Of a stretch of DNA of 64,000 nt, positions 36,539 to 49,400 are shown piece by piece. The DNA is from Thelonectria olida. Taxonomy: Eukaryota > Ascomycota > Sordariomycetes > Hypocreales > Nectriaceae. Position numbers and translations under genes: made by a program. Each line of letters starts with the position of its first letter. The stretch's first letter is position 1. A model generated the notes under the pieces. The model had not been told where the DNA came from, searched no databases, and worked only from the letters and a program-made list of their open reading frames with translations. The stretch lies in NCBI GenBank assembly GCA_020736575.1, contig JAGPYM010000004.1, forward strand, positions 1,054,001 to 1,118,000. The letters run 5' to 3'.

Positions 36539-38255
36539 ATGTCTCTGCTGGGAAGGTCTCGTACGAACAGCCCTGATGACTTCCCGATAGTCCAACTCTC
36601 CTTGCTCGGTGAGTGAATCTTGGCGACAGGTAATTCTTCAGTGAAATTTGCTGACATGATTGTTCAGCCATTGTGCGACTTGCGGAGCCGGTTGCCCTGA
36701 CTTCTATTTTCCCATATGCGTGGGCACTTGTAAAAGACTTCGAGATAGGAGATGAGCACCATGCCTCATTTTACTCCGGCCTTCTCATCTCGGCCTTCTC
36801 CTTCGCTGAGGCCGTCATGGGCATGTACTGGGGCGGCCTATCAGATCGAATCGGTCGTAAGCCCGTCCTCATGATCGGGTGTGTCGGCACCATGCTCAGT
36901 ATGATCATGGTGGGTATCGCCCCTAACTTTTGGGTCGCTCTGTTTGGTCGAGCTCTTGGCGGCATGCTCAATGGAAATATCGGAGTCATTCAGACTATGG
37001 TTGGAGAGATAGTCACTCGACCAGAACACGAACGTAAGTTTGCCTCGACAAGCAGACCCCTTATCGAGCCACGTGGACTGACCAGCACAATACAGCCCGC
37101 GCCTTTTCCATCATGCCGTTTGTTTGGAGCGTCGGAACCATCATTGGCCCTTCTATCGGCGGCATGTTTGCTAACCCCCATGAGTCGTGGCCACGGACGT
37201 TCCCCACCGGTGGTTTGTTTGATCGGTTCCCGTATCTGCTCCCCAATCTCGTCTGCGCTGCCATGTTGCTGCTTAGCATTGTGTTGGGCTTTGTTCTACT
37301 CGAGGAGACACACCCCAATCTTCGTGCGAAGGCCAAGCCTACCCATTGTGAGGCCTCAGAGGAGTCCCCTCTGATCGAATCCTCAAACCAAGGCACGACC
37401 ACCTCAATCGCCGACTTTCAACCCGACTCTTACGGCACCGTCGGCGAATTTATTGGCGATTTTGATGACCTGTTCGAATCTGAAAAGGAGATCCTTCCAG
37501 TCCCAGCCGTAAAAGTCTGGAACAAGCGAGTTGTCGGTTTCATCATTGCCTTGTGCATCTTCACCTACCACTCCATGAGTTTCGATCATCTGCTGCCAAT
37601 CTTTTTCGAAGACGAGCGTGTCATCTCTCTCTTAAAGCGCCAGGAACACCCCATGTTCCCCTTCTACTCCCCAGGAGGCCTTGGCTTGTCTCTTCGCGAC
37701 GTGGGTATGATCATGGCAGTGGACGGGGGCATTGCCTTGGTTGTGCAGGGAATCATCTTCCCCTGGGCAGCAAACTGGTTCGGAACCTACCGACTCTTCA
37801 TGTTGGCCGCAGTGATGCATCCTGTGGCATACCTTGTCATGCCCCTGTTGCTCCTTGTCCCTCAGTCGTTCCTCTATCCTGCCATCTACATATGCCTCGC
37901 TATTCGAAACCTAGTCTCCATTATTCTGTACCCTCTTCTCATGATCCTCATCAAGGAGGCAACCATCTCTCCCAGGGCATTGGGCAAGGTCAATGGTTTG
38001 GCCGCCAGTGCGGCCGCTGGCTGCCGGATGATCTCGCCACCCGTGGCCGGCTTCCTTTATACGCTTGGTTCCAAGGCTGGGTGTTCCGCATTGGCGTGGT
38101 ATGGTAGCGCCGCTGTGGCCACATTTGGGGCTTTTCAATGCTTCTGGGTGCCGCGAGCTCGGAATGACGAGACGTCCGAGGAGGACGGAACTGTACCCCA
38201 CAAACAAACGGCCGTTGTTACTGTCGACGAGATCTCATTTTACGATTCTGAGTAG
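36539..38255 (+). CDS. ZIFL-type MFS transporter
   Basis: A 531-residue member of the fungal zinc-induced-facilitator-like MFS group, about 12 helices. Exons are 36539-36608, 36668-37033 and 37096-38255. The start of the mature fold reads LLAIVRLAEPVALTSIFPYAW, a signature of this group. Loop 2-3 is GGLSDRIGRKPVLM; helix 4 region is GRALGGMLNGNIGVIQTMVGEI; then SIMPFVWSVGTIIGPSIGG. The cytoplasmic central loop is about 130 residues, acidic, with SEESPLIESS (dileucine-like) and EFIGDFDDLFESE, pointing to vacuolar or endosomal targeting. The substrate is unknown. It is not closely similar to the other two MFS proteins in the window. Confidence 0.93.
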
Positions 38256-39101
38256 TCTCGTCGCGAGATGCTAACTCATGGCCCACGTTTGAACAAACAT
38301 GGCTGAAGGGTGCACGTCTTGTGGACTGGTGACCATTGACGTCAGTCAAGGGAGGAGGTGCCTTCGAGTTACGGGGATAGGAACCGTTGGGGGACTTTTG
38401 ATTGGGCATTATTCGCCATGTATATTTCTAGCGAGCGAGCGGGCCGGGGTTTTGGATTGTTTTTTAATTGTTTTTTAATTGTTTTGGGTATCAACAAGCG
38501 GATTCTGTTGCTTTCCTTGGGAGGTGTTTAGCGGTTGCGTTGTGCGAGTCTGGTTGGAGTTTAGGGTGCCTCGGGCAAGTTTTTCTCCTTTGCATCTTTA
38601 ATAGATAAAACATGGGGCCAAAAAAAGGGGCGTTGGAGAATATGCAGAATTAATAGATGGGGCTGGGACTTTTGAGGAGTTTTCGAGTTTTCGTATATTG
38701 TTCGAAAGTTCTAGATAAGTGATTCTTATAGTGTCCACCTACAGGTGAGAACGTGGCGAAGTGGGCAGTTGAAGCTGATGTCTTGAAATGATCGATGAAG
38801 AAAAGAGAATCGAACGTGGTAGATTTGAGACACTAGTTAAAATGCAAGGAGAAACATGGAATTGGAAGTGATTTTTTATTTTTCAAAAAGACATTTCTCC
38901 TCCCCATTGCCATCCATCTTGACTGTTCCAAGGCAGTTGCGATAGTCGTCGGCCAGCGCCCAATGAGATTTCGCTGGGCAGACAAATTTTAACCACCGGC
39001 GAGTTAGTCACTCAATCCACCAATCCCACGTCATTAGGTATCGAGCCTCACTTCTTTCTATCAACATCGCCCGTCTCACGGTAAAGGAGAAAAGAGACAA
39101 G
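38256..39101. other. Intergenic, ZIFL-type MFS to CNS1
   Basis: 3' UTR of the transporter with T-rich tracts and an 11-bp direct repeat at 38459-38485, then the CNS1 promoter. No gene was seen. Confidence 0.45.
38459..38485. repeat. 11-bp direct repeat GTTTTTTAATT
   Basis: Two perfect adjacent copies plus a partial third (GTTTT), about 200 bp after the transporter stop. T-rich; possibly part of the 3' processing region. Confidence 0.85.
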
Positions 39102-40334
39102 ATGCAAATCGAAGAAATCACCCAAAAAATGGAAGCGGCAAACGTCTCCCAGCCGGAGCCCCAGGGCGAGGCAGAATTCGACTTGGAAGACATCATGCCC
39201 AAGCTGCACACGCTCAACCAGGGCAAGACGGTCGACGAGGTCGTCGCAGACCTCAAGAAGTCGCCCATCTTCATGACGGACATGGAGGACGTCGACACGG
39301 AGAACGAGGACATCCAGGCGCTGCAGGCCCTCGCCTACGAAGGCTCCGCTCTCGAAAACGGCCTCGACTCCAAGGAGAAGGGAAACGAGTGTTTCAAGGT
39401 CAAGGGCTTCAGAGACGCAAAGGAGTTTTACACAAAGGGCATCAACATCCTGTTCCTCGAGGAGCGCAAGCGCAAGCGCGGCGAGGTCACCACAAACCCC
39501 GACGGCGAGGTCGACTCTGACGACGAGATTGCCCAGCAGCGCGACACCCTCGAGGCCCTCTACGTCAACCGCGCCGCCTGCCACCTCTCGCTGAAAAACT
39601 ACCGCAGCTGCTGGACCGACTGCGCCGCCGCCATCCGCCTGAACCCAAAGAACATCAAGGCGCACTACCGCAGCGCCCGCGCCCTGCTCGCCGTGGACCG
39701 CATCGAGGAGGCCGACGATGTTTGCGCGCGCGGGCTCGGCCTCGACTCCGCCAACGCTGGGCTCAAGGCCGTAGCCGAGGACATCATCAAGCGGGCCAAG
39801 GAGCTCGACGCAATCCGCAGAAAGGAAGCGGAGCGCGTGGCCCGCGAGAAGCGCCGCGAGGTGCTGCTGAAGGCGGCGCTTAAGGCGCGCAACATCCGCG
39901 CGCGCGCGACGGCCCAGCCGCCCGAGATGGAAGACGCCAAGATGCAGCTGGTGCCGGACCCGGACGACCCGCGCAGCTCGCTGTCGATCCCGGCGGTGCT
40001 TCTGTACCCGCTGCACCTGGAGTCGGACTTCATCAAGGCCTTCAACGAGATGCAGACGCTCGAGGAGCACCTTGCGTACATCCTGCCTTTGCCGTGGGAC
40101 CGGGAGGGAGCGTACACGCCGTCGGGGGTGGACTGCTACGTCGAGACGCTCGCGGGCGGGCTGCTCAAGATGGGTAAGCGAGTGCCGCTGCTCAAGGTGT
40201 TGGGAACGGGCAAGGTGGAAGTTGTGGACGAGGTGGTCAGGATCTTCGTGGTGCCGCACGCAAAGGCTGAGGGTTGGGTAAAGGAGCACAAGGCCAAGCG
40301 AGCAGCAGAGAAGGGCACAGAGGGACAGAGCTGA
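39102..40334 (+). CDS. CNS1: Hsp90 co-chaperone Cns1/TTC4 (TPR protein)
   Basis: An intronless 410-residue TPR co-chaperone that links Hsp90/Hsp70 to clients such as translation elongation factors. After an acidic N-terminus with ALENGLDSKEKGNECFKVKGFRDAKEFYTKGI (first TPR, about residues 85-120), TPR 2-3 follow (ALYVNRAACHLSLKNYRSCW, NIKAHYRSARALLAVDRIEEA). A basic helix (AIRRKEAERVAREKRREVLLKAALKARN) leads to the C-terminal Cns1/TTC4 wheel domain with VLLYPLHLESDFIKAFNEMQ and LPWDREGAYTPSGVDCYVET. Codon choice is strongly GC-ending, unlike its neighbours, which is usual for highly expressed fungal genes. Start at 39102 is the first in-frame ATG; a second at 39129 is possible. Confidence 0.95.
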   Translation: MQIEEITQKMEAANVSQPEPQGEAEFDLEDIMPKLHTLNQGKTVDEVVADLKKSPIFMTDMEDVDTENEDIQALQALAYEGSALENGLDSKEKGNECFKVKGFRDAKEFYTKGINILFLEERKRKRGEVTTNPDGEVDSDDEIAQQRDTLEALYVNRAACHLSLKNYRSCWTDCAAAIRLNPKNIKAHYRSARALLAVDRIEEADDVCARGLGLDSANAGLKAVAEDIIKRAKELDAIRRKEAERVAREKRREVLLKAALKARNIRARATAQPPEMEDAKMQLVPDPDDPRSSLSIPAVLLYPLHLESDFIKAFNEMQTLEEHLAYILPLPWDREGAYTPSGVDCYVETLAGGLLKMGKRVPLLKVLGTGKVEVVDEVVRIFVVPHAKAEGWVKEHKAKRAAEKGTEGQS

Positions 40335-40635
40335 ACAACCAGCGGATGAAAGAAGTAAAGAAAAATAAAAGTTTGAATTCCATGATTTCACGACCGAGTT
40401 GCTTGATGATAGACTAGATACCTTTGGCGGTAGTAGGCAGTGGTATAGAAGATGCACCGAACCCAAAGAGCATTTCCAAATATTCAAAAACAAACTCCGA
40501 GCCAACACCTGTCCGATCTATTCCTGCCAGCCCAAATCCATTCTTGATTGATAATGCCAGATAGTGCCTGAAGCACAACTCTCCACCTCCTGCATATTAA
40601 ACGCCTGCTGGTGGGCTCTTGAGTGTTTTCCAAAA

Positions 40636-42242
40636 TCAATGACTATTCGCCCGCTGTCTCTTACTTCGATGGGAATCCCCAAGCCATGGCTCAGGGAGTC
40701 GGAATCTAGGGGCAGGAGTCCCAAGACGGGGAGCGACTGGCTGAGGAGGACTCGGTTCGTTCCGCATCCCAAGGAGCACAAGAGCCGTGGCGGCCTCGGA
40801 GGAAGGCCTTTGTTTCTCTCCTCCCCTTATCTCTCTCGGGGGGCTCGGCTCGGAAGATCTCGCCCCCATCATCAGAGGGCTCCTGTAAATGTTGCCCATC
40901 ATCGTCGGGCTCGCACTGCTTCTGTAACCGTGGTCTGAATCGTCATAGTCGAGACGCCGCTTGGGAATGGGAGTCCAGTATGGGCCAGGCACGTTGGTCT
41001 GAGCTTGGAGTGGTGGGATTTTCGGCACAGCAGTGAGGTAGGGGTTGGGTTCCGTATGCGCATCATACTGAGGACTATGATGATTAACAGTCCAGCTCGA
41101 GCTGGGCCGCGAGGTAACCATGTAACCGTAGTGCCCCGATCCCGTACTTGATGCAGAGTTGGGCCCTGAGTAGTAGTGAGCATCTCTATCATCAGCTACC
41201 CACGAAGGATCGCACGTCAAACGTGGTCTGAACGGGTGCTTGCGATCATCGTGGGGCTGGATATGGGCGTAGGAAGTTGGAGCAACCCCTGGGTCACTTC
41301 GAGGGACGAACCCAAGGCTCGAACCTAGGGTGTTCATGTGCAGTCGTCGAGCAATCTCGGCCTCACGAGTGGCCTCAATCACCAACTGAGGATCGATGAC
41401 CATGCGGCCAAACTCTGGAGTCTCGGGAGGGATGCACTCGGACGGGAAGGTTGGCCCAAAGAGGGGAATCAGGGCCCCGGCGATGTGGTAGCAAAACGTC
41501 GCGCAAACAGCCCTAGCGCACTGGTACGGCATCCAGTAGCCTGGCAAAGAAGTCAGCGAGGCTCAAAAGCATCCATAGGGGGGAGTGAAGTACCTTGTGC
41601 AGTAATGGAACCTCCGGTGATGCTGTGTGTAATCTCTTTCAGGCCCGGGTTGAGGTTCAACATTTTGGCTGGCATCGTCTTTTTTGCTATTAGCATCACA
41701 CCGCCAACTTAGAATCTGAGAAGTAGTTACTGACCTTTCCGTACTGACAGCACTTGAAAAAAGGCGTCATGCGGACAAGGCCGACATTGTAGTCCCACAT
41801 GACAGTGTATTCAGTTGATTGCCCGGGGGCTGTGAACTCGTAACGAAACACTGGGGTCGTTGTTAGCGACTCACCCGGGAGACGTCTTGGGAAGCATACC
41901 TTCGAAGCTCTCTCGGCCTGTCTTTTCGTAAAAGTCCTTCTTGCCGCTGTTGTAGGGGATGTGGGAGCAGGTTTGGTGGATGCGGCCGAACGATACGATC
42001 CGGAACCTGCGAATCTCGTAGAGAGCCTGCTCGCCGATGTTCTCGAAGGGAGGATACTTCATGGGACCGCGAAGCTTCGACTTGGCTAGATTGCTGGGTT
42101 CCTTAGTGGTCCTCATAGGGGGCATCGGTGGACAGTTCATGACTGGGAGCGGAGAAAAGGCGGGCGAAGGACTTGACTTGAAAGCCTGAGACGCCTCTCG
42201 CCCTGAAGGGGCGGGATTCAGGATGGTCTCGATGGAAAACAT
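40636..42242 (-). CDS. XBP1: XBP1-like KilA-N/APSES transcription factor
   Basis: A 482-residue DNA-binding protein of the fungal Xbp1 group. Exons on the minus strand: 41900-42242, 41735-41850, 41594-41678 and 40636-41540. The N-terminus [14 protein letters not shown] is typical of the group. The KilA-N/APSES-like domain spans about residues 75-230: [74 protein letters not shown], then [22 protein letters not shown]. The rest is low-complexity (Ser, Pro, His, Tyr) and ends in a basic cluster [10 protein letters not shown], a possible nuclear signal. Yeast Xbp1 is a stress-induced repressor that promotes quiescence; a similar role is inference. Confidence 0.9.
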
Positions 42243-45200
42243 GTCCAACAGCTGCGGTTTCTAGATACTCAGAGACGAAGTTGATGGGGTACCGAAAGAG
42301 CGGCGCGGCATTCACAAGACTGAAGGGATGGTCGTTGAAAGACGGACGGAGCAGTTGGTCGGAGGTGCGGCGGGCGGCGGCCGTGATATACCTAACCCGG
42401 ATTGCAGGGAAGGACAGACAGCGGTGACAGCCAGTGGAAACTCTTTCACCTTCAAGGCCACTCTCCAGCTTGACAAACACCCTGGGGGCACGACAATCTT
42501 CCAGACGAGACGACTTGTTGCCCCGAACTGGTCGTGTCAAGGGCAAGGAACCCCGGGTCGGCGTCGGAAATCGGCTTTGCTTCACTCGCGAGTCGACGCT
42601 GTTGGCTTCAGAAGATCAGAATGTTTTCTTTCGGCTTCTCCAGCACCCTTGCACAGATTCTTTGTCTTTAGTCTCTGCCAGCAGACCTGTGAGATGAGAC
42701 GGCTTGGTTCGTAAATTCCCACCGCTATTCTGAGCAGGAATCCTAGCAAAAGCCACGAAGTGATAAATGACAAGACAGCGCAGTCGGGCGCAGTGAGGCA
42801 GTTGTATCAAAGAATTTGGCCCGGACTAGAGCATTAGGGCCACGACCAAGGACGAGGGGAGCCAGGCAATTTGATGAGGAGATGCGAGGCGTGTCTCACA
42901 GCCTAGATGTTCCCTGGCGCCTGGTAGCCTCCGCACCGGAGTGTCCGCGCCTATGATTTTCAAGTCCAGCTGTACCAAACACATTCACTGTGTGTTTCCA
43001 GCATTCTTCTCCGCATCAACACCGAAGGGACAGAAGGGAAAGAGAACGGCCACGGGGAGGGCGTGCCGAAGCCGCCGGGGGCGGAGATGGGGTCCTCCTC
43101 GCCGCCCCTTGATACTTGCTTGCTCTTGGTCACACTCCCGTGGTGTATCCCCCAAATCAATCCCAATCACAGCCCAACCAATCTGGCCTGCAGGATCCTC
43201 CAACCTGGGTAAGCTACCGACCAGAGGGAGGACTCATTGGAGAGAAATGATCTGCAGTTGAAAGAAACGTGCTGGGCTGGGCATGACAACTGCATCTGGA
43301 GGGCATCAACGCACGGTGTTCAAAGCACAAATGGCGTATCCCTATACTTGAAGCCACCCCCAGGAAGCTTTGGCTGAACTGAAGCGCCTGCGGCTTCTTG
43401 CATATCTCCATCGTCTAGGTCTTTCTACCCCGGCCCGGTATGGGAAACAGTACGACAAAGAGCATGTCCAGTCCGATGACGAGCCCTTGAAGATAGATCA
43501 GTCTTGAGAAAGTTGTTCAGAGTTGTTCGAGTCGTCCCACGTGTCTAAATGATAAATTACAGTTGGCATGCGTGTAAAGACGGGCTGAGGTTATTGAATG
43601 TTGGGTGTTTGCCAAGTTTCTAGGATCTTCTTCTTCCGCAACTGGCGTCAGGCTGAGACATTTTAGTATTATTCGCTTTCTCAGCTAGCTCTCAGACCGC
43701 CAAAGGACTTCGCGCGTTAGTTTGATGCGGAAGAGCTTGCCTGTGCATAGCCGTTGCCTTGGCCCACCCATACTCTGATGCGTGAGGAAGCTAAATGAGG
43801 TTTCTCAAGAGAGCGGCCCAAAGCTCTCTTTGGAACCGGGAAATGAATCTTCTTTCTCTTTTCGCTTCCAGCTTAAATCCACAGGAAATCACGCCTGTCA
43901 TGCTGCCAGCCCTCGTCACTCACACGAGCTTGTCGGTGTACAGACACAAGAAAAATGTCCGAGGGAACACAAGCCCATGCCCGATACAGAAGTCTGTTCA
44001 AACTTTTGAGGCCCTGGATGTACATGCAAGCCAACAAGTCCCTGGTTCGAAATTTTCAAGCTTGCATGTCACTTGGAAAATCACTCGAGTGGCCTTCAGG
44101 CCCTTGGGGAACGGGTCAAGAGATCCCGTTTGCATCGTACACACGACCCGATCTGCTCAGAAACATGTAGATATCCACGCAGTCCTGCAGTGAAATGCCC
44201 GGTCGGAGCCATGGCATATATCGGTTTTCGAGTCATTGGCCCCTGACGGATATGTCAATCGATGGCTTGGTGAGGTAGACCACATTCCAATGTGACTGGC
44301 CGGCGGTTCAGGCACCGACACATCCTAGGTACAGACTTCGCGGCAGTGGCGCCGAAGGGCGGTGGACAACGAATGATTGTTGCTATTTTTCTCAGGCCGT
44401 CCACGAAGCCCTCCATCTGGCTTGCCAAGTGCCGGTGCGAGGCACACGGAAAGCTAAGACGCGTCTCGCGAGAACACCGTCAAAACTCATGGCATTGGGC
44501 GAGGCGAACACTGTCCAGTTGCACCTTACTGTAATGAGCACCCCACCACTTCCCGCTCAAGACCGTGTTGTTTGGTTTTCTTCATTAGCTCGTCGGGCCG
44601 AGCAGTGAACGTTTTCGGACGAGACTGCATTCACGCTTTCGACCCAGCCAAATAACAGAGGGAAGGTGTCCTGATACTCAAGGGGCAGTTTCAGATGATA
44701 GCACAATAAATGGGTGAGACGGCGGAAGGACCAAGGCGAGGAGCTGTCATTGCTCTCACGCTTGGTGCAACCATGGTCATCCAAGCGGCTCCTTGCATCG
44801 ACTTCGGAGCAGGTTGCCTTTTTCCTTCTGTGTTGAGGCTGTGGAGCTTCAATCACACATCGCATGGGCCGGTGTCTCCTGGCCTGCCGCGTTGGACCAT
44901 TCCCCTGATGAGACGTGCAGGTAGTCCGCCCGTTTCTGATCATGACCACGAAAGCACGCCTCACGAAGGCAGACGCGATTCCTCAGCTGAAGCTCGAATT
45001 AGCTGTAGAATTGGGTCGTGGGCGGTGGTTTCGAATACGACTTGGTGCTGTGAACGGGAGTCGCAGGAGGGGGTAGAGTCCTGGTTGCTATTCGAACGCT
45101 GAAACCCAAAGTCAGTACGTCTTTTAGCGAAAATGAAGCTTAACTGACGGATAGGGACAAGTAGTTGCTACAGAGCCGAAAAGGAGCTGCCAACTGAGTC

Positions 45201-46453
45201 GGAAGGGTCTGGCAGAGTAACGAGAGCTTCGTTCAGTTCCACGCGGGTGACACAGCCAACACCAGCCACATTGATCTCGAAGACAGTGCAACAGTGAGAC
45301 TCTCCAGGCATGGCGTCCGACCTGAATGATGACGGCAGCACAACCGTTGGTGAGAGAGTGTTCCGCAACTGAGCGTTGTACGTGCAGACTCGGCCCGCCG
45401 GTCAAGACAGGACCCGCCCATGTCTGACTTCGAGGACTGACAGGGTTGGCTCAGAAAGCAGGCTGCCATAAGCGGGTTGCCTTACAGCCAGACAGCTGTC
45501 AATCACGTCTCTGCGAGCATTCTGTATTGGGTAGCATCCGGTTCCGTCAACCATGTGCAACGGAGTGCGTGGGCAGAGAAGCGAATAGATCGGGCGGTAG
45601 CATTGGGGGAGAGGGTTGAAGCGAATTCATTCGAGCCATGATTGCAATGTACGCCTAGGTTTGGTGCCATTGTAAGCTAATTGGCTCCTGAGGGAGCACA
45701 TTGGCTCAACTGTCGTCGGCGTTCGCTTGTAGCGATTGCATGCCAAGGACGACACTCGGTATAACGAGTCGCGATTCAGAATCGAGATTGTTGAGATTGA
45801 GATGATGTCGATTCTTGATCTTCTAGCTGGGAGCGGTACGGCAGCGTATGAAGGTGCCTGACATGAAATACGAGTCGACCTGGGGGCGCACAAACACCGT
45901 CTGAGATGGCCGGGATGAGCGGACACTGTTCATGGTGTTGAAGATGGCTTGGATACAAGGGAAGTTAATTAAGTATACAGTGAATTAGACAGTTGGAAGT
46001 TCGAATTAGCACGGTAAGCTATCCAGAGAAGGAGGCATGGAGTCCCTGAACCAGCCGGCCTCAGCCACATTAGCTCACAGCCACAATAACACGCAACGCG
46101 GGTGGTCAGGGCCTAACTCCTGAGACGTCAAAACATGCCTCCACATGGAAGTGGCGTCTTAGAGGCTACGGTAGTCGCGTCCAGGACTTGTTTACTCGCG
46201 CGGGACACTGATTGCCACAACAACATTCGCTCATTTAAGGAACTTGTTGATGGTTGAAGTCATCAGGCTGGCCCATCTAGTCCCCTCAATTTTGTTGTCG
46301 CGATCGTGCGCGAGAGCATCTCCTCTTGTCCGACTTTGTTATTCTGCCCCCTCGACTGTTTTTTCTCGTCGGCCAGTGTCGCCTTTTCTCCCTCTGTCGA
46401 TAACTCCCGCCTTGGCCATCCGAGCCAGGGCATTGTCCAAATCTACCAAGAAG
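42243..46453. other. 4.2 kb gene-free block between XBP1-like gene and TOP2
   Basis: Divergent upstream regions of a stress-type transcription factor and topoisomerase II. I found no supported coding region, tRNA or repeat family. Open frames are short and overlap in several frames. The stretch 46250-46453 is open in frame with TOP2 (see findings). Confidence 0.45.
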
Positions 46454-49400
46454 ATGGATCTGGATCTGGATTCTGATAACTCGGACTTTAGTCTTGGGAA
46501 CGAATCAGATGGCTATGCTCCTGAACCTGTAAGTATTGACAACTGTGATTCACTTCACGAGGGGGCCAATTGTGCATCTGTTACACCTGCGCGCAGCTGG
46601 TCAGAACGTTCGCATTTTTTGCGCCTCGTTTTTCTGCCTTCCTCCGCACCACGGCGCTTTCTCACCAGCGCAAGCCGTTCCGAAACAACATTATCACCTC
46701 ACATGCGCGCATGGAAGTCATTTCAACATGTCGCTAACCTCGCCCTCGCAGAAGCCCAAGCCCAAGAAGGCGGCTCCCAAAGCCGCGGTCAAGAAGACGG
46801 TCCAAACTACTTTGAAGGCAAAGCCCGTCGCGAAGAAGCGCCCCAAGCCCGAAAGCGACGATGACGACATGAGTGACGGGCTGGGCTTTTCGAGCACACC
46901 GCCCATCTCCAAGAAGCCCAAGAAAGACCCTCCAGCGAAGAAGTCATCCGGAGTCCCCTTGGCGGAGCTCGAGAACGACAGCATGATCATCGACAGTCCC
47001 CCGAAAGGCAGGTCCAAGAAGACGGCCACCGAGACATACCAGAAGTTGACGCAGCTCGAACACATCATCAAGCGACCTGATACCTACATCGGATCGGTCG
47101 AGGCGACGCAACAGCAGATGTGGGTCTTCAACAAGGAGACATCACTCATGGAGTTCCGCAACGTGACCTTTGTGCCCGGTCTGTACAAGATCTTCGACGA
47201 GATCGTTGTCAACGCTGCAGACAACAAGCAAAATGACAGCTCCATGAGCTACATGAAGATCAACATTGACCGTGAAACCGGTGTGATCAGCGTGGAGAAC
47301 AACGGCAAAGGTATTCCCGTTGAGATTCACGAGAAAGAAAAGATCTACATTCCAGAGCTCATTTTCGGCCATCTGTTGGCTGGTTCCAATTTTGACGACA
47401 CCGAGAAGAGAACAGTTGGTGGACGAAACGGTTACGGAGCCAAGCTTTGCAACGTTTTTAGCACCGAGTTTATCCTCGAGTGTCAAGACAAGAATAATGG
47501 CAAACGGTACAAGCAGACCTGGACGCGCAACATGCAGGATATGCACAAGGCCAAAATTACCTCCAACAAAACAGCCGACTTCACTCGAGTCACCTTCAAG
47601 CCCGACTACGATCGATTTGGCATGCCGAATGGCATTGACAATGACCTAGAAAGTTTGCTGTACCGACGAGTCTATGACATGGCCGGAACTATCAAAGGCG
47701 TGAAGGTGTACCTGAATGGCGAGCAAATCAAGATCAAGAACTTCCAGGCATACTGTGACTTATACGCCAAGTCCATCGGGAAACAGAGAACTGATGAGGA
47801 GGGCGTTGCCGTCTCTTGTACTGTCGAGATGGAGAAGAAGGGTACTTCTCGATGGGAGGTCGGCTTTGCCGTCTCTGATGGTAATTTCCAGCAAGTCTCA
47901 TTCGTCAACTCCATCGCAACAACATCTGGAGGCACTCACGTCAACTTTATTGCTGATCAGGTCACGGCTTCCTTGCTCAAAACTCTTAACAAGAGGAAAA
48001 AGGGCCACACTTTGAAGCAAAGTCATCTACGCAACCACATCTTCATTTTCGTCAACTGCCTGGTTGAAAACCCTGCATTCTCTTCCCAGACTAAAGAGCA
48101 GCTCACCACAAAAGCGAGTCAGTTTGGCGGTCAAAAGTTCGCTCTGAGTGAAGAGTTCCTCAAGAGGATTGGCAGGTCGGAAGCTCTCCAGAACATCATG
48201 GACTTCGCTGAAAAGAAAGCCGACAAGCTCATGGCCAAGAGTGATGGTAGCAAACGGTCGCGTGTCAGCAACAACAAGCTAGTCGAGGCCAACTTGGCAG
48301 GCACTCGGCGAGGCCACGAGTGCACTCTGATCTTGACTGAGGGTGACTCCGCCAAAGGATTGGCTGTCGCCGGCCGAGCGATCCTGGATCCCGACCGCAT
48401 TGGTGTTTTCCCACTTCGTGGCAAGATGCTCAATGTTCGTGATGCCTCCATCGATCAGATAACGAAGAATCAGGAAATTCAGAACATCAAGCAGTTTCTG
48501 GGTCTGAAGCACAAGCAGACATACACCGACACAAAAAGTCTTCGGTATGGTCATTTGATGATCATGGCCGATCAGGATCACGATGGCAGCCACATCAAGG
48601 GTCTTCTCATCAACTTTCTTCAAGTTCAATTCCCCTCTCTTCTCCAGATTCCCGAATTCTTCCGAGAGTTTGTCACGCCCATTGTGAAGATCTGGCAAGG
48701 CCCTGATCCAAAGAAGCCCAAGAAACTGAAGACATTTTTCACGCAGCCCGAGTACGAGGAATGGAAGGAAGCGCACAAGGCCGAGCAGTCAAAATGGCAG
48801 TCTAAGTACTTGAAGGGTCTGGGATCCTCTACCGGTGAAGATGCCCAGGTTTACTTCTCCAACCTTGATCAGCATTTGAAGGAGTTTGTAACCATGAAGC
48901 CTGAAGAGGCGGAGCTCTTTGACCTCGCATTCTCCAAGAAGAAGGCTGATGCCCGAAAAGAATGGCTAGGCGGGTTTGTTCCCGGTACTTTCCTGGATCA
49001 TTCCACAAAGGCAATCACATACCAGGATTTCGTGAACAAGGAGCTGATCCTCTTCAGCATGGCTGATAACATGCGTTCTATCCCCTCCGTCCTTGACGGC
49101 TTCAAGCCTGGTCAGCGTAAGGTCCTCTTCGCCTGCTTCAAGAGAAACCTAGTCCAGGACAAGAAGGTGGTTGAGCTGGCTGGTTACATTTCTGAAAAGA
49201 CGGCATACCACCACGGTGAAGCGTCCCTGCATCAGACTATCATCGGTCTCGCGCAGGACTTTGTTGGCTCGAACAACATCAACATTCTTGAGCCAAGTGG
49301 AAACTTCGGATCTCGACTTGCAGGTGGTTCTGATGCTGCTAGCCCTCGTTACATTGCTACTCGTCTTACACCATTTGCGCGGAAGATCTTTCCCAAACAT

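Noticed and set aside
22426..38255. Three MFS genes as a transporter cluster
   Set aside because: They belong to different MFS subgroups and are separated by unrelated genes, so linkage looks accidental.
38805..38822. tRNA B-box-like AATCGAAC (minus strand)
   Set aside because: The flanks cannot form a T-arm stem and no A box or acceptor stem is found nearby.
39048..40508. 486-codon open frame antisense to CNS1
   Set aside because: It mirrors the CNS1 CDS, whose strong GC-ending codon choice removes stop codons on the other strand. The product is Leu/Val/Arg-biased without motifs and starts and ends near the gene borders.
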